Notes under the pieces: model-generated
The model's input: only the letters and a program-made list of their open reading frames with translations
What the model was told of the DNA's origin: nothing
Databases searched by the model: none
Program-made: the position numbers and the translations under genes
Shown here: positions 1 to 9,727 of the stretch, one piece after another
How the letters are laid out: the number at the start of each line of letters is the position of its first letter
How positions within the stretch are numbered: the stretch's first letter is position 1
Source: Tenodera sinensis
Lineage: Eukaryota; Arthropoda; Insecta; Mantodea; Mantidae
Length of the DNA: 64,000 nt
Direction of reading: 5' to 3'
Assembly (NCBI GenBank): GCA_030765045.1
Contig: CM060963.1
Coordinates: forward strand, 120,471,735 to 120,535,734

Positions 1-69
1 CTGGATTTCTGACAATGAAGTCATTTTTCCTCTTGCTCTCCAATATTTTTCACTGCTGGATGGGGCACT
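1..69. repeat. Left arm of a 69-bp inverted repeat
   Basis: The first 69 bases recur in reverse complement at 4870-4938 with only a handful of mismatches. Outer ends start CTGGATTTCTGACAATGAAG. The two arms enclose about 4.8 kb holding unrelated relics. They may be terminal repeats of one large element, or two copies of the same repeat in opposite orientation; the left flank is outside the window so a target-site duplication cannot be checked. Confidence 0.7.
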
Positions 70-74
70 AGAAG

Positions 75-650
75 TGGCCTGGCATATTTGAAGGTGGTCT
101 TGAACGCTATGTGGATTTTCAGAGGCCCAGTACCGACTGTCATGAGGGTTGACAGGACCATTTAGGTGGAACCACACCTTGTCAGAAAAGAACAGCAGCT
201 GTGGATCAATTAAACTACCATTCACTGATGAAAAACCATTCACAATAATGCATTCGTGATAATGGGTCACCCTGTTTTAAAGCTTGGACACCTGTACACT
301 TATAGGGTTTTAGTTTTAAGAATTTAGTTGCTCTATCTGCAGAAGAGTCTGAAATTCCTACCTGTTGTGCTAATTTTGGCGTGGATTTGGTTGGTGAATG
401 TTCAAAACATGTGCCTATTTTGTATAAGTTTTCTTCTCCTAAAACTGTATGTTTATGCTTTCATTTTTTGTTTGCCACAGAATGAGTGGTTTCGAATTTC
501 TTCACAATCTCATGAATTGTAAATCTGGAAGGAGGCACTTCACCAGGAAACATTTGAATATATGCTGTGCGAGCATGGCTTGGTGATTCCCATTTAATAA
601 CTTTCAACATGAAAATGTGTTGCTCTAGAGTCAAGCTCCTGTTCATGTGT
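75..650 (-). pseudogene. Mariner-like transposase relic
   Basis: The open N-terminal part (461-646, minus) reads as a helix-turn-helix segment with LTLEQHIFMLKV and FPGEVPPSRFTIHEIVKKFE. It closely parallels the better-preserved transposase at 53170-54049. Further left, in broken frames, come pieces equivalent to the FFSDxxWFHLNG catalytic region and the following CDH/RY segment (about 75-250). Stops and frame changes make it non-functional. The 3' half of the catalytic domain is absent: similarity stops near the inverted repeat at the window edge. This type of HTH (DUF4817-like) is common in insect Tc1/mariner-related elements; that assignment is from family knowledge. Confidence 0.7.
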
Positions 651-840
651 GTGGCCAGTACAACGGCAGCTGGTAGTGGGGGAAACCAGCAAGGTCATGG
701 GAGAAGCTAAACCCTGTGTGCTCCGTTAGGTTTTAAATGAAGAACCCTGTATAACAAGCAAGACTATGTGATGTACAATCTGAAAATGACATTTGTTGTG
801 CACTACAATGCCAAAATTTTAGTATGCAAGAACGGAACAT

Positions 841-1266
841 TGCAATTAATGTTCTAAAAACAAAGTCTCCTGGACCATATCACATACATCCAGAGATCAT
901 AAAAAATACCTTGGAAAAACAGCAAAACAACTACTAAAACTCTACAATCTGTCTGCCAAATCACAAAAAGCAATAACTGTCTCACTGTTGAAGAAAGATA
1001 AAACAGCATCAGAAATAAAAGATTACAGACCAATAGCTCTTACTAGCATAACAGCAAAGGTGATGGAAAGATTGATGTCAAACAGGTTAAATTGGTTTCT
1101 AGAATCACAAAATTTAATTTCCCCATGTCAAGACGGATTCAGAGAGCTCCACTCTACAAATGAACAAGTCTTACTTCAAAACTACACCAGCACCAGCTAC
1201 GGAAATACTAACCAATACCCCACTGAATATGAAATAGAAAAAACACTCTTATTCGACACAAGAAGT
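841..1266 (+). pseudogene. LINE reverse transcriptase fragment (fingers region)
   Basis: Across two frames the sequence reads SPGPYHIHPEIIKN, then LLKKDKTASEIKDYRPIALT, then LMSNRLNWFLESQNLISPCQ and GFRELHSTNEQV. These are the first reverse-transcriptase blocks of an RNase H-bearing non-LTR retrotransposon (Jockey/I-type group). The open part is 988-1266. The catalytic palm with the ADD box is missing. The RNase H end of what is probably the same copy resumes at 1987. At least one frameshift lies near 960-990. It is a dead fragment. Confidence 0.75.
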
Positions 1267-1986
1267 TGATTAGACTCCCATTAAACACATGGAACAAGAG
1301 TAATTTTACACATACACTAAAGACTCAGGAGAGTTTTCTTTCCAAAATTCAAAAGATCAAGAAGAATGTATACCTTCCTAATTCAAAGGAAAACTTCATA
1401 TATAGTGGACACAGTTTATAGGCAGTCACCAAGCGTTCAAAATGGCCGACATTACACTAAACAGCTGACGAAAGAATCGCAAAAAGCAATTCTGCCAACG
1501 TACATAATAAACGCATTTCTAACCTCAAATATCATAGAGTTAAAGTAACATACTTTCAAACGATTATAATGCTTGATCATCATTACCACACAACACATGA
1601 TAAACCTACTCATCTTCGGCAAATCTTGTTCTGCAATAACACTTTTGGATAAAATCACTTCCGAGCGCTAAATATCGTAATATATATTTAATGCATTACT
1701 GTGTAGCAAACACAAAAATAACAACAGTAACTATAACAGCATATATTGCTCTAAAAGAATTCAAGACAAAACCACGCAAACACGAGCAGTACGTCCACAG
1801 ATTAATTTATTAATACGGCATCTAAACAGAATCTTGTTTTAAAATCTATCGATTGGCCTCTCTGCAACATGTTCATAAACAAGCACTTCTGTGGCAACGT
1901 AACAGAAGCAATAACACTAGCTATGGCCGTAGCTTTACAATGGTTATATGTTTCGAACAGTTGGCGGCACTAATGCAACCTAATGG
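1267..1986. other. Unassigned 720 bp between two LINE pieces
   Basis: The LINE should carry about 1 kb of reverse-transcriptase palm here, but the reading cannot be followed. There are two short open frames without recognisable similarity (1366-1548 plus, 1452-1658 minus). It may be an insertion that replaced the palm or simply decayed sequence. No terminal repeats were seen. Confidence 0.5.
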
Positions 1987-3690
1987 ATGGAATATCACCA
2001 AATATTACCAGACTACACCATAATGGGGGAAAAATGTCAAGGTTGTTTTTTGGGGTATCTCAATAAGCTGTGCCTACTATATATAGTCAATCCAATACAA
2101 ACATTAGACATCACATATCATTTACACATGACAGAAAAAGTTGAGATAAGTGATGCTCCAACTAGTGTTCTAAAATTATTGGCATTAGAGACAATCCATT
2201 CTAGATTTCCAGAACATGAATGGCTCCATATTATACTGATGGATCACTGATATCAAACCAAGATGGAGCAGGGGCTGAAATCATGTGTCACTCTTCTCCT
2301 ATTACAAATCTTTAAGTTATGGAACTGCAAACCTCGATGGAGAAATTGAAGCAAATTAAATGGACCTACAAAATCTTTTGTATAGAATCTCACATTTTCA
2401 TCACAGTTATTCTCAGATTCCAGGGTAACAATCATAGCAATTACTTCCAAGTTGCCACCAAAAAACCAAACTATTATAGAATGTTGGAAAATCCTTACCC
2501 ATCCAACAGCACTTCAAAAACAGTCTTCCAATGGATACAAGCTCACTGTGGACTAAGTGGTAATGACAAAGCTGATTTTCTTGCAAAAAAGGGTACCGGC
2601 AGTGTATAGAAATCTATAGTTAATTTACCATTTTATGCAGCTAAAAGATTAGTCAACTCTAAATTAAAAAAAAAAATCATTGCAAAATATTACTATGAAA
2701 ATTTAAAAAATAAAAGACAGGAGCTACCAAACATTCAAACAGTAATTCCTGAGTATCCTGATACCGAAATTTAGATTTCAAATCGAATGGGCTTGATAAA
2801 GACACGTTTTAATTTAATTGCCGGATGTGAGATTTGCGATAAGTGTTGAGTAATAACATAAATAGATAATAGAGCAGGAAGTGTTGTAAGGTGAGCCAGA
2901 TATGAGTAAATAATAGTCGTTAAATTTGTAGGATAAACACATTATTGGTTTGAAATTAACGAGTCATGACGTCATACTACATAGTTTAAATTCACGTTTG
3001 AAATTCAGGTCGCGCGATATATTTAATAAAATATAAAGAAAACATCGTTTAATCATAAAAAGGTAAATATATATTCAAAATTCATAAAAGAACATGTTAT
3101 AATAAAGGGACATTTCTAAATTGCGGGAAAAGGAAATAGCATTTTGGATACGAGGCTTTCTTGGATGACGTCATGACATTCAAAATTGGAGAGAACGTTT
3201 TTTCCTAGCGTGGGTACGCGAGAAAGCGTCTGGTCACTACTCAGCCCAGACCAGTACTGCAAGTTATGCTGTGCAGACGTGAGTGCGATTCCTCTACATA
3301 TAGAATCGGCATAACTCCCGAAAGTATCTAAGGTGTAATAAACAATATACAAAGGTTTTCTTGGGTATTCTGTAAAACACCTGCGCGTAAACGAGATAAA
3401 TAAAGAGATCTCAACCTGAGCTGGCGGGAACGAACCAAATCAACGGGCGAAAACGAGACCAACGACATTTACGCATCAAATGGCGACACAACGAGAACCG
3501 AACAACGACTATTAGCTACAATCCTCGAAAAATGGCAGTTGCAACCTTCAGGTTGATTACGGGACATAATTGTCTGGCAAAACATTTGAATCAAATTGGG
3601 ATATATTCTTTACCACTCTGTCCTCTATGTGATCTGCAAGAGGAAATGGACCAAGACCACCTTCAAATATGCCTGGCAACTTCTATAGTC
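1987..3690 (+). pseudogene. LINE RNase H and C-terminal region, split by a solo LTR
   Basis: Reading through frame changes gives APTSVLKLLALETIHSRFPE, a degraded YTDGS RNase H start near 2235, FQWIQAHCGLSGNDKADFLA at 2525-2585, and the tail GHNCLAKHLNQIGI with CPLCDLQEEMDQDHLQIC (3532-3690). That tail with its Cys/His cluster is characteristic of this LINE family; the window has further copies at 22746-24170, 42278-42510, 48410-48905 and 54240-55440. The coding reading breaks exactly at 2759-3520, where an LTR is inserted; the codons on the two sides join in frame once the LTR and one 4-bp duplication are discounted. Confidence 0.8.
2759..3520. mobile_element. Solo LTR (762 bp) inserted in the LINE
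   Basis: The block begins TGATACC and ends GCTACA (TG...CA) and is flanked by the 4-bp direct repeat ATCC at 2755-2758 and 3521-3524. It interrupts the LINE between the codons for PEYP and RKMAVATF. It holds AATAAA-type signals near 3343 and 3400. The sequence is unlike the TGAGACAG...CACCA LTR family seen elsewhere in the window, so it belongs to another LTR family whose internal part is not present. Confidence 0.75.
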
Positions 3691-3949
3691 CCTCCGAGCA
3701 TGCACATAAACATTGCGATTGTATCACTCTGACAAGCATATGTTGACATTCTCTACGCACAGCTGTTTACATCTAACTTATCGCAACTGTCAATTCTTTC
3801 ACTGCAGTGGTGTGAAGTTAGAATTGCACTCAGCTCATATTTATTAAATAAACCACACTAACTAATTAAAGAAATTGGTTAAGAAACGCTATGAACTATA
3901 ATTATGTGAGCAAAAACTTACATTAACCTGAGTCATCATATTGAGACAC
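3691..3949. other. LINE 3' flank, nothing recognised
   Basis: AT-rich sequence after the LINE C-terminal coding end. It may be the LINE 3' untranslated region; no poly-A tail or duplication was identified. Confidence 0.4.
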
Positions 3950-4560
3950 GGCACCCTCAGATCTCAGGTAACGTCTCCACACCACCAAGTTCCTGATCAA
4001 ATATTGCATTAATTTTCTTTCTTTTTGTAAACTGAAACCCAACATCTTTCAGCAAAGTGTGACATGTGGTTTACCTAAAATATGGAAGATCTGACTCAGT
4101 GTTCATTATCTGTTATAGGAGGTCCATTGTTTAAAAAGAAACTGGGTATACATTTTAAAGCAAGTAGCACTTTTAACAGTCATCCACTTTCTATCTTTCT
4201 TGGAAGTTTGAAAACAGTGTTGTTGTAATCAATTTAAACCAAGAAGGTGAGTTGATTAATAACACTACACAACACTCACCTTTTTGGTTTAAATTAATTA
4301 GTCATCCACTTTGCCTAAAACATTAAATGGACCTTCCCTTTTCTTTTTAGGGAATTATACAGTTCCTGTTTGTTTCATTTCCGTCCTCACATTTGAAACA
4401 GTGTACATAGAAACACCAGTTGCTTCAGACGTCAATTTGGTTACATCTTTCAGAGTGCCATAACTTTGAAAGAAAAAATTAAACACATATTCTACAATAC
4501 TCCTTTCACCACACCTTAAAGGTTTTCCGCTTTTATGTTTCCTTAACTACACCATCACAC
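3950..4560 (-). pseudogene. DDE-transposase N-terminal relic
   Basis: On the minus strand, in shifting frames, one reads SGKPLRCGERSIVEYVFNFF, then TLKDVTKLTSEATGVS, and after the 109-bp insertion LLKDVGFQFTKRKKINA. The order (helical domain, then a short helix before 'GF...K+') resembles the N-terminal DNA-binding part of insect Tc1/mariner-related or similar DDE transposases. No catalytic domain is visible. The assignment rests on pattern memory and is tentative. Confidence 0.45.
4191..4299 (-). mobile_element. 109-bp Penelope-derived hairpin insertion
   Basis: The insert is bounded by a 13-bp duplication AGTCATCCACTTT (4178-4190 and 4300-4312). It begins with the same segment that borders the Penelope copies at 23756-23958 and 50102 (CTTGGAAGTTTGAAAACA). 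It then forms a hairpin with 20-bp arms (one mismatch) starting TTTAAACCAA and ending TTGGTTTAAA. Unlike its relatives it lacks the hammerhead-like core, so it is an internal deletion that still was mobilised, or lost the core afterwards. Confidence 0.75.
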
Positions 4561-4869
4561 TGACTGCACGTGCATTACTAGTAATACGAGTGTCATGGCA
4601 TCACTTCACTGCAGTAACAATGCAATCAGAGAATTACAGAGTATCAGATGATAATAAATGGAAGTAAAATATTTATGCCCATGTTTGGATGTGTTGTAAG
4701 TTCAATTACGGTATTTATTCATCCCATTCATTACTCGAAAGTATCAAGCAATAATATATGCAATGTAGTAAGGAACTATTTCCAATCGCGCTTCACCATT
4801 TCAGTCGAGCTAAAAGTTGTGCTGCAGCATAATGTTGACATCCATGCATACTTTAATGCCATATAGGGT

Positions 4870-4938
4870 ACAGTGCCCCATCCATCAGTGAAAAATATTG
4901 GAGAGCAATAGGATTAATGACTTCATTGTCAGAAATCC
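4870..4938. repeat. Right arm of the 69-bp inverted repeat
   Basis: Reverse complement of 1-69, ending ...CATTGTCAGAAATCCAG. It directly follows non-coding sequence upstream of the minus-strand transposase relic at 3950-4560, so it could be the 5' terminal repeat of that transposon. Confidence 0.7.
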
Positions 4939-6211
4939 AGCATTAGCCAACAACATATATGAAATAATGTTTATCTGTAAAACCAACAATATTGCAGATT
5001 CACCCTTCACAAAGAAGTATCAGTGCATAAGTATTAAATGAGACAAACCAAAAATCTGCATGTCCAGCAACAACACCTCCCTGTGTCAAAAAAGTACTTT
5101 GCACCCTGGCATAAAGATATATAACTGCCTTCCAAAAATTTTAAAGCAAATGCAGCAAGAAAATAAACTTTCGAACTTTCTCTAAAGCCACATTCAATTA
5201 ACCACTGCTTTTACTCAGTTCAAGACCTATAATCGCTCCACTCTTAGATCCCAACTTGATGCAAACACAAGAAGCATCAAGTAACCCACGACATGCGCAA
5301 AACCAAAGCACACCACAAAATATAGTAACTTAAATATTGGCGATAATCCATGAGTTTTCAAGATGTATAGTAACCCTGGTAAAGCCTACTTATATGTAAC
5401 ACGATAGCAGCGCTATTCCTAAAACTCCTGAGTAAATATTGTTGTTGTGTCATAAACACAAGGCAAGAGTTCACATGACTTTTGTTTGTGTTAGTTGCAG
5501 CTGATACGAACACCAGGCTATCGCAGAGAGAGACAAGGTGTGGATCTAAGACTGGATGGAGTATAGCTAATGAACATAAATAATCTACCTTCACATATGT
5601 ACATATTCTATTTCTGTAAAATTATATATTTTATTTCTGGTAAATCCACACATGGTATCTTTGCTTCTTGTTGCCACTGTAAATATTTTGTGTTTCATCT
5701 GATGTGCCCATTACTGACTGTACTTCTTGGTACCAAACAATTAAATTAATAAATTACCCTTGGACCCTACAGTTTGTCACTCCAAAATTTTTAATTTGAG
5801 CTCAGTAAAGAAATTGTAAAGCCATTATAAGAGAAAAAAGTGTTTTGTATACAATTTATTGATATTTTCAGTATATTTGAGTTATGAGTTATGAAAAATA
5901 TTTAATTTCAGCTCAATTATTTAATATTTTTTAACCAGCTCATGATAAATTTTAATACCTTAATCTCCGGAGCTGTCCTGAAACTTTCAAGCTTTTAAGT
6001 TATAAATTCAGGTTCCAGGAACATTTTGAATAGTGAAAAATGCTGAAGAAAAAAAGAATAAAGAAAAATGGATTTTAAGTTTAACAACATGTTTTTGTAC
6101 TTTAATTCAAATCAATTTAAAATTCCCCAGCATCATATGTGGGATCCTCTGCTGCTTTCTTCATGGCCTCAGTAGCAGTTTTTGAGAATTTTAAGTTTGC
6201 TTGGTTGTTTC
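4939..6211. other. Intronic sequence, no feature recognised
   Basis: AT-rich sequence with no convincing coding region, terminal repeat or RNA gene. Presumed intron of the RacGAP1 gene, 3' of the last visible exon. Confidence 0.5.
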
Positions 6212-6215
6212 TTAA

Positions 6216-7287
6216 CCTCTTGAGCGCTGGCCATTTAAAGTCTCCGCGGGCCGAGAACTGCTAACCAATATCCAATGCCGGGCATTTAAATTGTTAAATG
6301 TGCTTAAAGTGCTTCATAAATACACAGCTGTATTTTGCGTAAATATTAAGTTATTTTAATGAAACAAAAACTGGTATAAAACTCGTTATATGCAGTATAC
6401 ATGTACGTCATCAGCAAAGTAGAGCTGTTTTAACAAATCATTGAAACGGCACTATTTTGTTTCACTGTGGTGAAAAGTTAACTTTCCTTTGTCGAATGCA
6501 TCTAAGTTCTCTGAAAGAAACAGTAGTCGACCCCATTGTATGTGTGGCCCTTGCATCAGCAAAACAAAGCATAGTGTGAAATAATGCACTAGTGTATGCG
6601 TGGTCTATGAGTCATCAGAATAAAGCATGTTTGCAACTTTTGCTTACACATGTTTCGTAACTTGAATAGCAGGCTCCGTTTGTTTCTTTCTTGAAATACA
6701 TACATATACTTTCCTGCTTGTAGCTGAAGTGAAAAGTGGTATAAAAAGGCATTTTTGCACCAACTGGATGTAACCATATACAACTGTTTGGTAATTTGGA
6801 GAGTTTTAAACCCACACAAGACAATGACCTACCTGGACTTCCAACTATCAATAGCTCACAACCTAATTGAACAATACCACATTGAGAGGCCTCTTCATAT
6901 TGGGGGTAGAAAATTTAGAACCCCTGCACCCCTCAGACTTCAAGGAAAACATTATCCTAAAAGAATACCGCCAAAAGCAAAGAAGTCCCGCCCATCTCGA
7001 AAGTGTTTGTGTGCCGCAAGAAGGGAATTCGCGAATGTGGAGATGTGCCCTTGTGTGTTTATCCCTGTTTTGAAGCATATCACTGCAGAACGAACATATT
7101 AAGGTAAGCCAGTAAAGTATATAGGTTTTACTTAAATGTTTCATAATGGGAAAATTAAAGTAAGTTGAGTTAGATAACGGATAAATAAGAGTTGAATGCA
7201 CAAACGCACAGGACGTGTATACACACCCATAACGCTCATCCGTCATTTTAAATGGATGTGATTTTCACGTCCATAGCGCTCAAGAGT
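6216..7287 (+). mobile_element. Short piggyBac-like element
   Basis: Flanked by TTAA on both sides (6212-6215, 7288-7291), with inverted ends sharing CTCTTGAGCGCT. The total is about 1.07 kb, so most of the transposase is deleted. A C-terminal transposase remnant remains (6755-7102). A second copy, in the opposite orientation and split by an LTR element, lies at 30262-36327. Together they define one internally deleted, TTAA-specific family. Confidence 0.85.
6755..7102 (+). pseudogene. piggyBac transposase C-terminus remnant
   Basis: The open frame reads NPHKTMTYLDFQLSIAHNLI, then HYPKRIPP and SRKCLCAARREF, then CPCVFIPVLKHI. The order (a helix, a basic 'RIP' segment, then a cysteine cluster) matches the C-terminal zinc-binding tail of piggyBac transposases. 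The DDD catalytic domain is absent. The cysteine spacing is disturbed by a small frame change near 7020-7045. The homologous remnant at 35409-35708 preserves LCVYPCFE better. Confidence 0.75.
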
Positions 7288-7291
7288 TTAA

Positions 7292-8095
7292 TCTGAAAAT
7301 GCTTCTTTCACCTTCCCTTTGTTCACAAAATTTAAGGATGTATTGTTCTTAGCCAACTTCTACACTATGCACTTTCGTAATTTGAACTCGTAAAATATAT
7401 GCTTATTCCTACTTTACTATTAACTAATGAATAACTTAAAAACTATTAAATACATAAACAATGCCCAACATATAACCTACAGGACACTGACTGCACTTTT
7501 CTGTTTACAAGCAGAACACATGCAAGATTTACGCATTTCAGCTTGATATATCAAATTAATTTCAGCACAGCCAACTCACAACTTCTCTGAAGCAAAATTG
7601 CTTGCAAGACATTCAAAGTCAGTGAGAATGATATTGCATTTGAAAGTGGTAGCAACAACGTTTAGCAAGGAACACCCACCCTGATAATTGCCCTCCTGGA
7701 GCTTTAAAAATTGCCGATATTGAGAAAACAGAAGTGTCATCAAAGCACAAAGTATAAACATAATAAAAAATGCAAAAAGTGAAAATAAAAGTTTTCTGCA
7801 ATTTTTGCTAAAGAATGAGAGAGACTTAGTTACAATACCGAATCAGCTGTTAGAATTGTCAACTAAGCACATTTCGGCCTCCTGATCCCCTCCATGCAAA
7901 AGGCTACAACATAGTTGTATCACTTCGCTCAGGCCACATGATGCCCAAGTTATCTCAAAGAACAAGTTATAATATAGTGCAATAGTTCTACACCCTTCCT
8001 AGAGAGAAGTTCCTGCAATAATTAACAAGTGTTTGTTACTTGAACAGTTAAGTTTTCCTGTAATTAAGGAAATTTAATAGCTTGCTATGACTCAC
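7292..8095. other. RacGAP1 intron, nothing recognised
   Basis: AT-rich sequence between the piggyBac-like element and the last visible RacGAP1 exon. The minus-strand donor site GTGAGT lies at its right edge (8090-8095). Confidence 0.6.
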
Positions 8096-8273
8096 CTGTT
8101 CCCACACGGTTCACAATTCTCAGGATGGACGATAGTTTTCTGACAGAATGCATGGTTGCGAACATTCATTTTGCTTTTCAATCCAAAAGCAAATGGTGAC
8201 ATAGCAGGATTACCTTCTATAATTGGAGCGCTCTTAGCCTTGCCAAGGATGCTTTCATCACTATCTGTGCTTT
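8096..8273 (-). CDS. RacGAP1: RacGAP1 exon: linker and start of the C1 zinc domain
   Basis: This exon encodes STDSDESILGKAKSAPIIEG and continues into HAFCQKTIVHPENCEPCGNR. The last part matches the first half of the C1 (phorbol-ester/DAG-type) zinc domain of RacGAP1, with the initial His and the first CxxC. The acceptor is a poly-T tract followed by AACAG at 8274-8279 and the donor is AACAG|GTGAGT. It enters in phase 1 and leaves in phase 2, agreeing with the upstream exon. RacGAP1 is the GTPase-activating subunit of centralspindlin, acting with kinesin-6 and the RhoGEF Ect2 at the spindle midzone in cytokinesis (family knowledge). The second half of C1 and the RhoGAP domain were not found in 1-8095, so that intron exceeds 8 kb. 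Confidence 0.9.
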
Positions 8274-8399
8274 CTGTTAAAAAAAAAGTACAACTGATGA
8301 TTGTTTTACAATTACATTACAAAATCTATAAAGATATAAAACATACTAAAAACCTACATTTAGCCATGTGCTGAGAATTTCCATCCATAATATTAGGTT

Positions 8400-8470
8400 A
8401 TAAATCATATTGTTTTTATGCCAACCAACTTACTGTTGGTGTTTTTAAACACACAAGCCGTGTGTGTGTG
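8400..8470 (-). repeat. 3'-end fragment of tRNA-like repeat family A, with (TG)n
   Basis: Its reverse complement matches 9672-9727, the A-rich end of the family-A copy, including TTTTTAAACACACAAGC and the TTATGCCAAC end. A short TG microsatellite follows at 8462-8474. Confidence 0.6.
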
Positions 8471-8480
8471 TGTGTACTAG

Positions 8481-8950
8481 TATAGGTTGCGCGTTCGTTC
8501 TTGACGAATGACCTTGAGCAGAAATCCAATGAGTGAGCCTACCCTTAATAAACAGGTCAGCAAATGTTTATGCTACGATAACAGACACCTCTGTTTTCCT
8601 CTGTCGCGTTTGTGTATACAGTTGACTGCAGAAGTTTTGTGCGGTACGGATGTATGTATGCATGCAACGAAAATAGCAATTCAGACGAGGGAGAGATGTC
8701 GGGAATAGAATAAATGCAAGAAAGTTAAGTGGAAACAGTTATAGAGGTATAGTGTATAATACGTGTGGCTGATATTACTGCAAGTGTCATAAATTGATTT
8801 GTAGTGTTGTACTACTTCAGCTCAGAAGCATGCGCGTCATCTCACTGCAGACTGTACCTCCTCTCTCTCGTTCCCGCAAAAGCTGAGTAGAGACTCGCAT
8901 TCAACCTTTCATATAAAATTTTCATTCGTCAAGAAGTAACGCGCGACCTA
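8481..8950. mobile_element. 470-bp mariner-type MITE
   Basis: The inverted ends (about 29 bp, three mismatches) start TAGGTTGCGCGTTCG on the left and TAGGTCGCGCGTTAC on the right and both close with TTCTTGACGAATGA. TA dinucleotides flank it (8479-8480, 8951-8952). The interior codes for nothing recognisable. TA targets and such ends point to a Tc1/mariner-mobilised non-autonomous element. Confidence 0.8.
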
Positions 8951-9164
8951 TAACCGTAACATTCCCCCGTATAATAAAACAAGTGAAACTAGCCTTCCTT
9001 TTCACGAGATCCTCCACTTAATGATGCCTAAAATAATATATTAAAGGACACCAGTTATGATTTTCATTCAAAGATTAAGATGCAAGAATATTTCTACAGA
9101 AGTGAACTAAAGCTGAACTTTGTAAAATCATTAATAAAAAAATAAGTATCCTTAAAAGATAGAA

Positions 9165-9370
9165 TCAGAACTAAAAAATTCAATGCCATAGCCGGTATTT
9201 GAACAACGGGTCTTTCACTCTATGTGGGGCAGCTCTTAACCACTGAGCTACCACAGCAACATACCAGCGAAGCCCTAAATTCTCCAAGTGATTCACATTT
9301 TCCCAGTAGACCACTCTAAGAACCTCATGTTTGAGACATTTACCATAATGGTAACTTACAATCATAATAC
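9165..9370 (+). repeat. tRNA-like repeat family A, copy 1
   Basis: Contains, on the minus strand, a tRNA-like module with box A-like GTAGCTCAGTGG and box B-like TTCAAATACC sequence, preceded on the plus strand by AAAAATTCAATGCCATAGCC. The same arrangement recurs at 9436-9727, 11655-11730, 17541-17805 and 37824-37978. The copies are about 70-80% similar by eye. Confidence 0.6.
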
Positions 9371-9435
9371 TTATGTCCTGGACTCCACTTCTCAGTTTGC
9401 CTACTCATGTTTTGTATGTGTTTGAACAATCAATT

Positions 9436-9727
9436 ATTTAAGAGGTGGATCAGGATTGAAAAATTTAATGCCATAGCCGGGATTTGAATCATGGATCTTC
9501 CACCTATCGAGCGGCTGCTCTAACCACTAAGCTACCATGGCCAACTTGTCAACATGACATTAAATTCCCCAACCGATTCATACTTACCCGCTAGACCGAA
9601 AGGGAATCTCAGATCAGAGATAAATACCCCAAGGGCGACACAATAATAAGTAGTCTATGTCCCATTGCCCATACACAGCTTGTGTGTTTAAAAACACCAG
9701 CAGTAATTTTGTTGGCATAAATAAATA
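9436..9727 (+). repeat. tRNA-like repeat family A, copy 2 (longest)
   Basis: Begins AAGAGGTGGATCAGGATTG and ends with the A-rich tail GGCATAAATAAATA. Between them lies an antisense tRNA-like module (box B-like GATTTGAATC, box A-like AACCACTAAGCTACC), then a body with CCGATTCATACTTACC. The A-rich tail on one strand and the tRNA-like promoter on the other is not the usual SINE layout. Confidence 0.6.

Noticed and set aside
6589..6851. Two overlapping minus-strand ORFs
   Set aside because: They are shadows opposite the piggyBac-like C-terminal remnant.
8462..8474. CRISPR-like or regulatory repeat
   Set aside because: It is a simple TG microsatellite; no spaced repeats of any CRISPR kind occur in this eukaryotic window.
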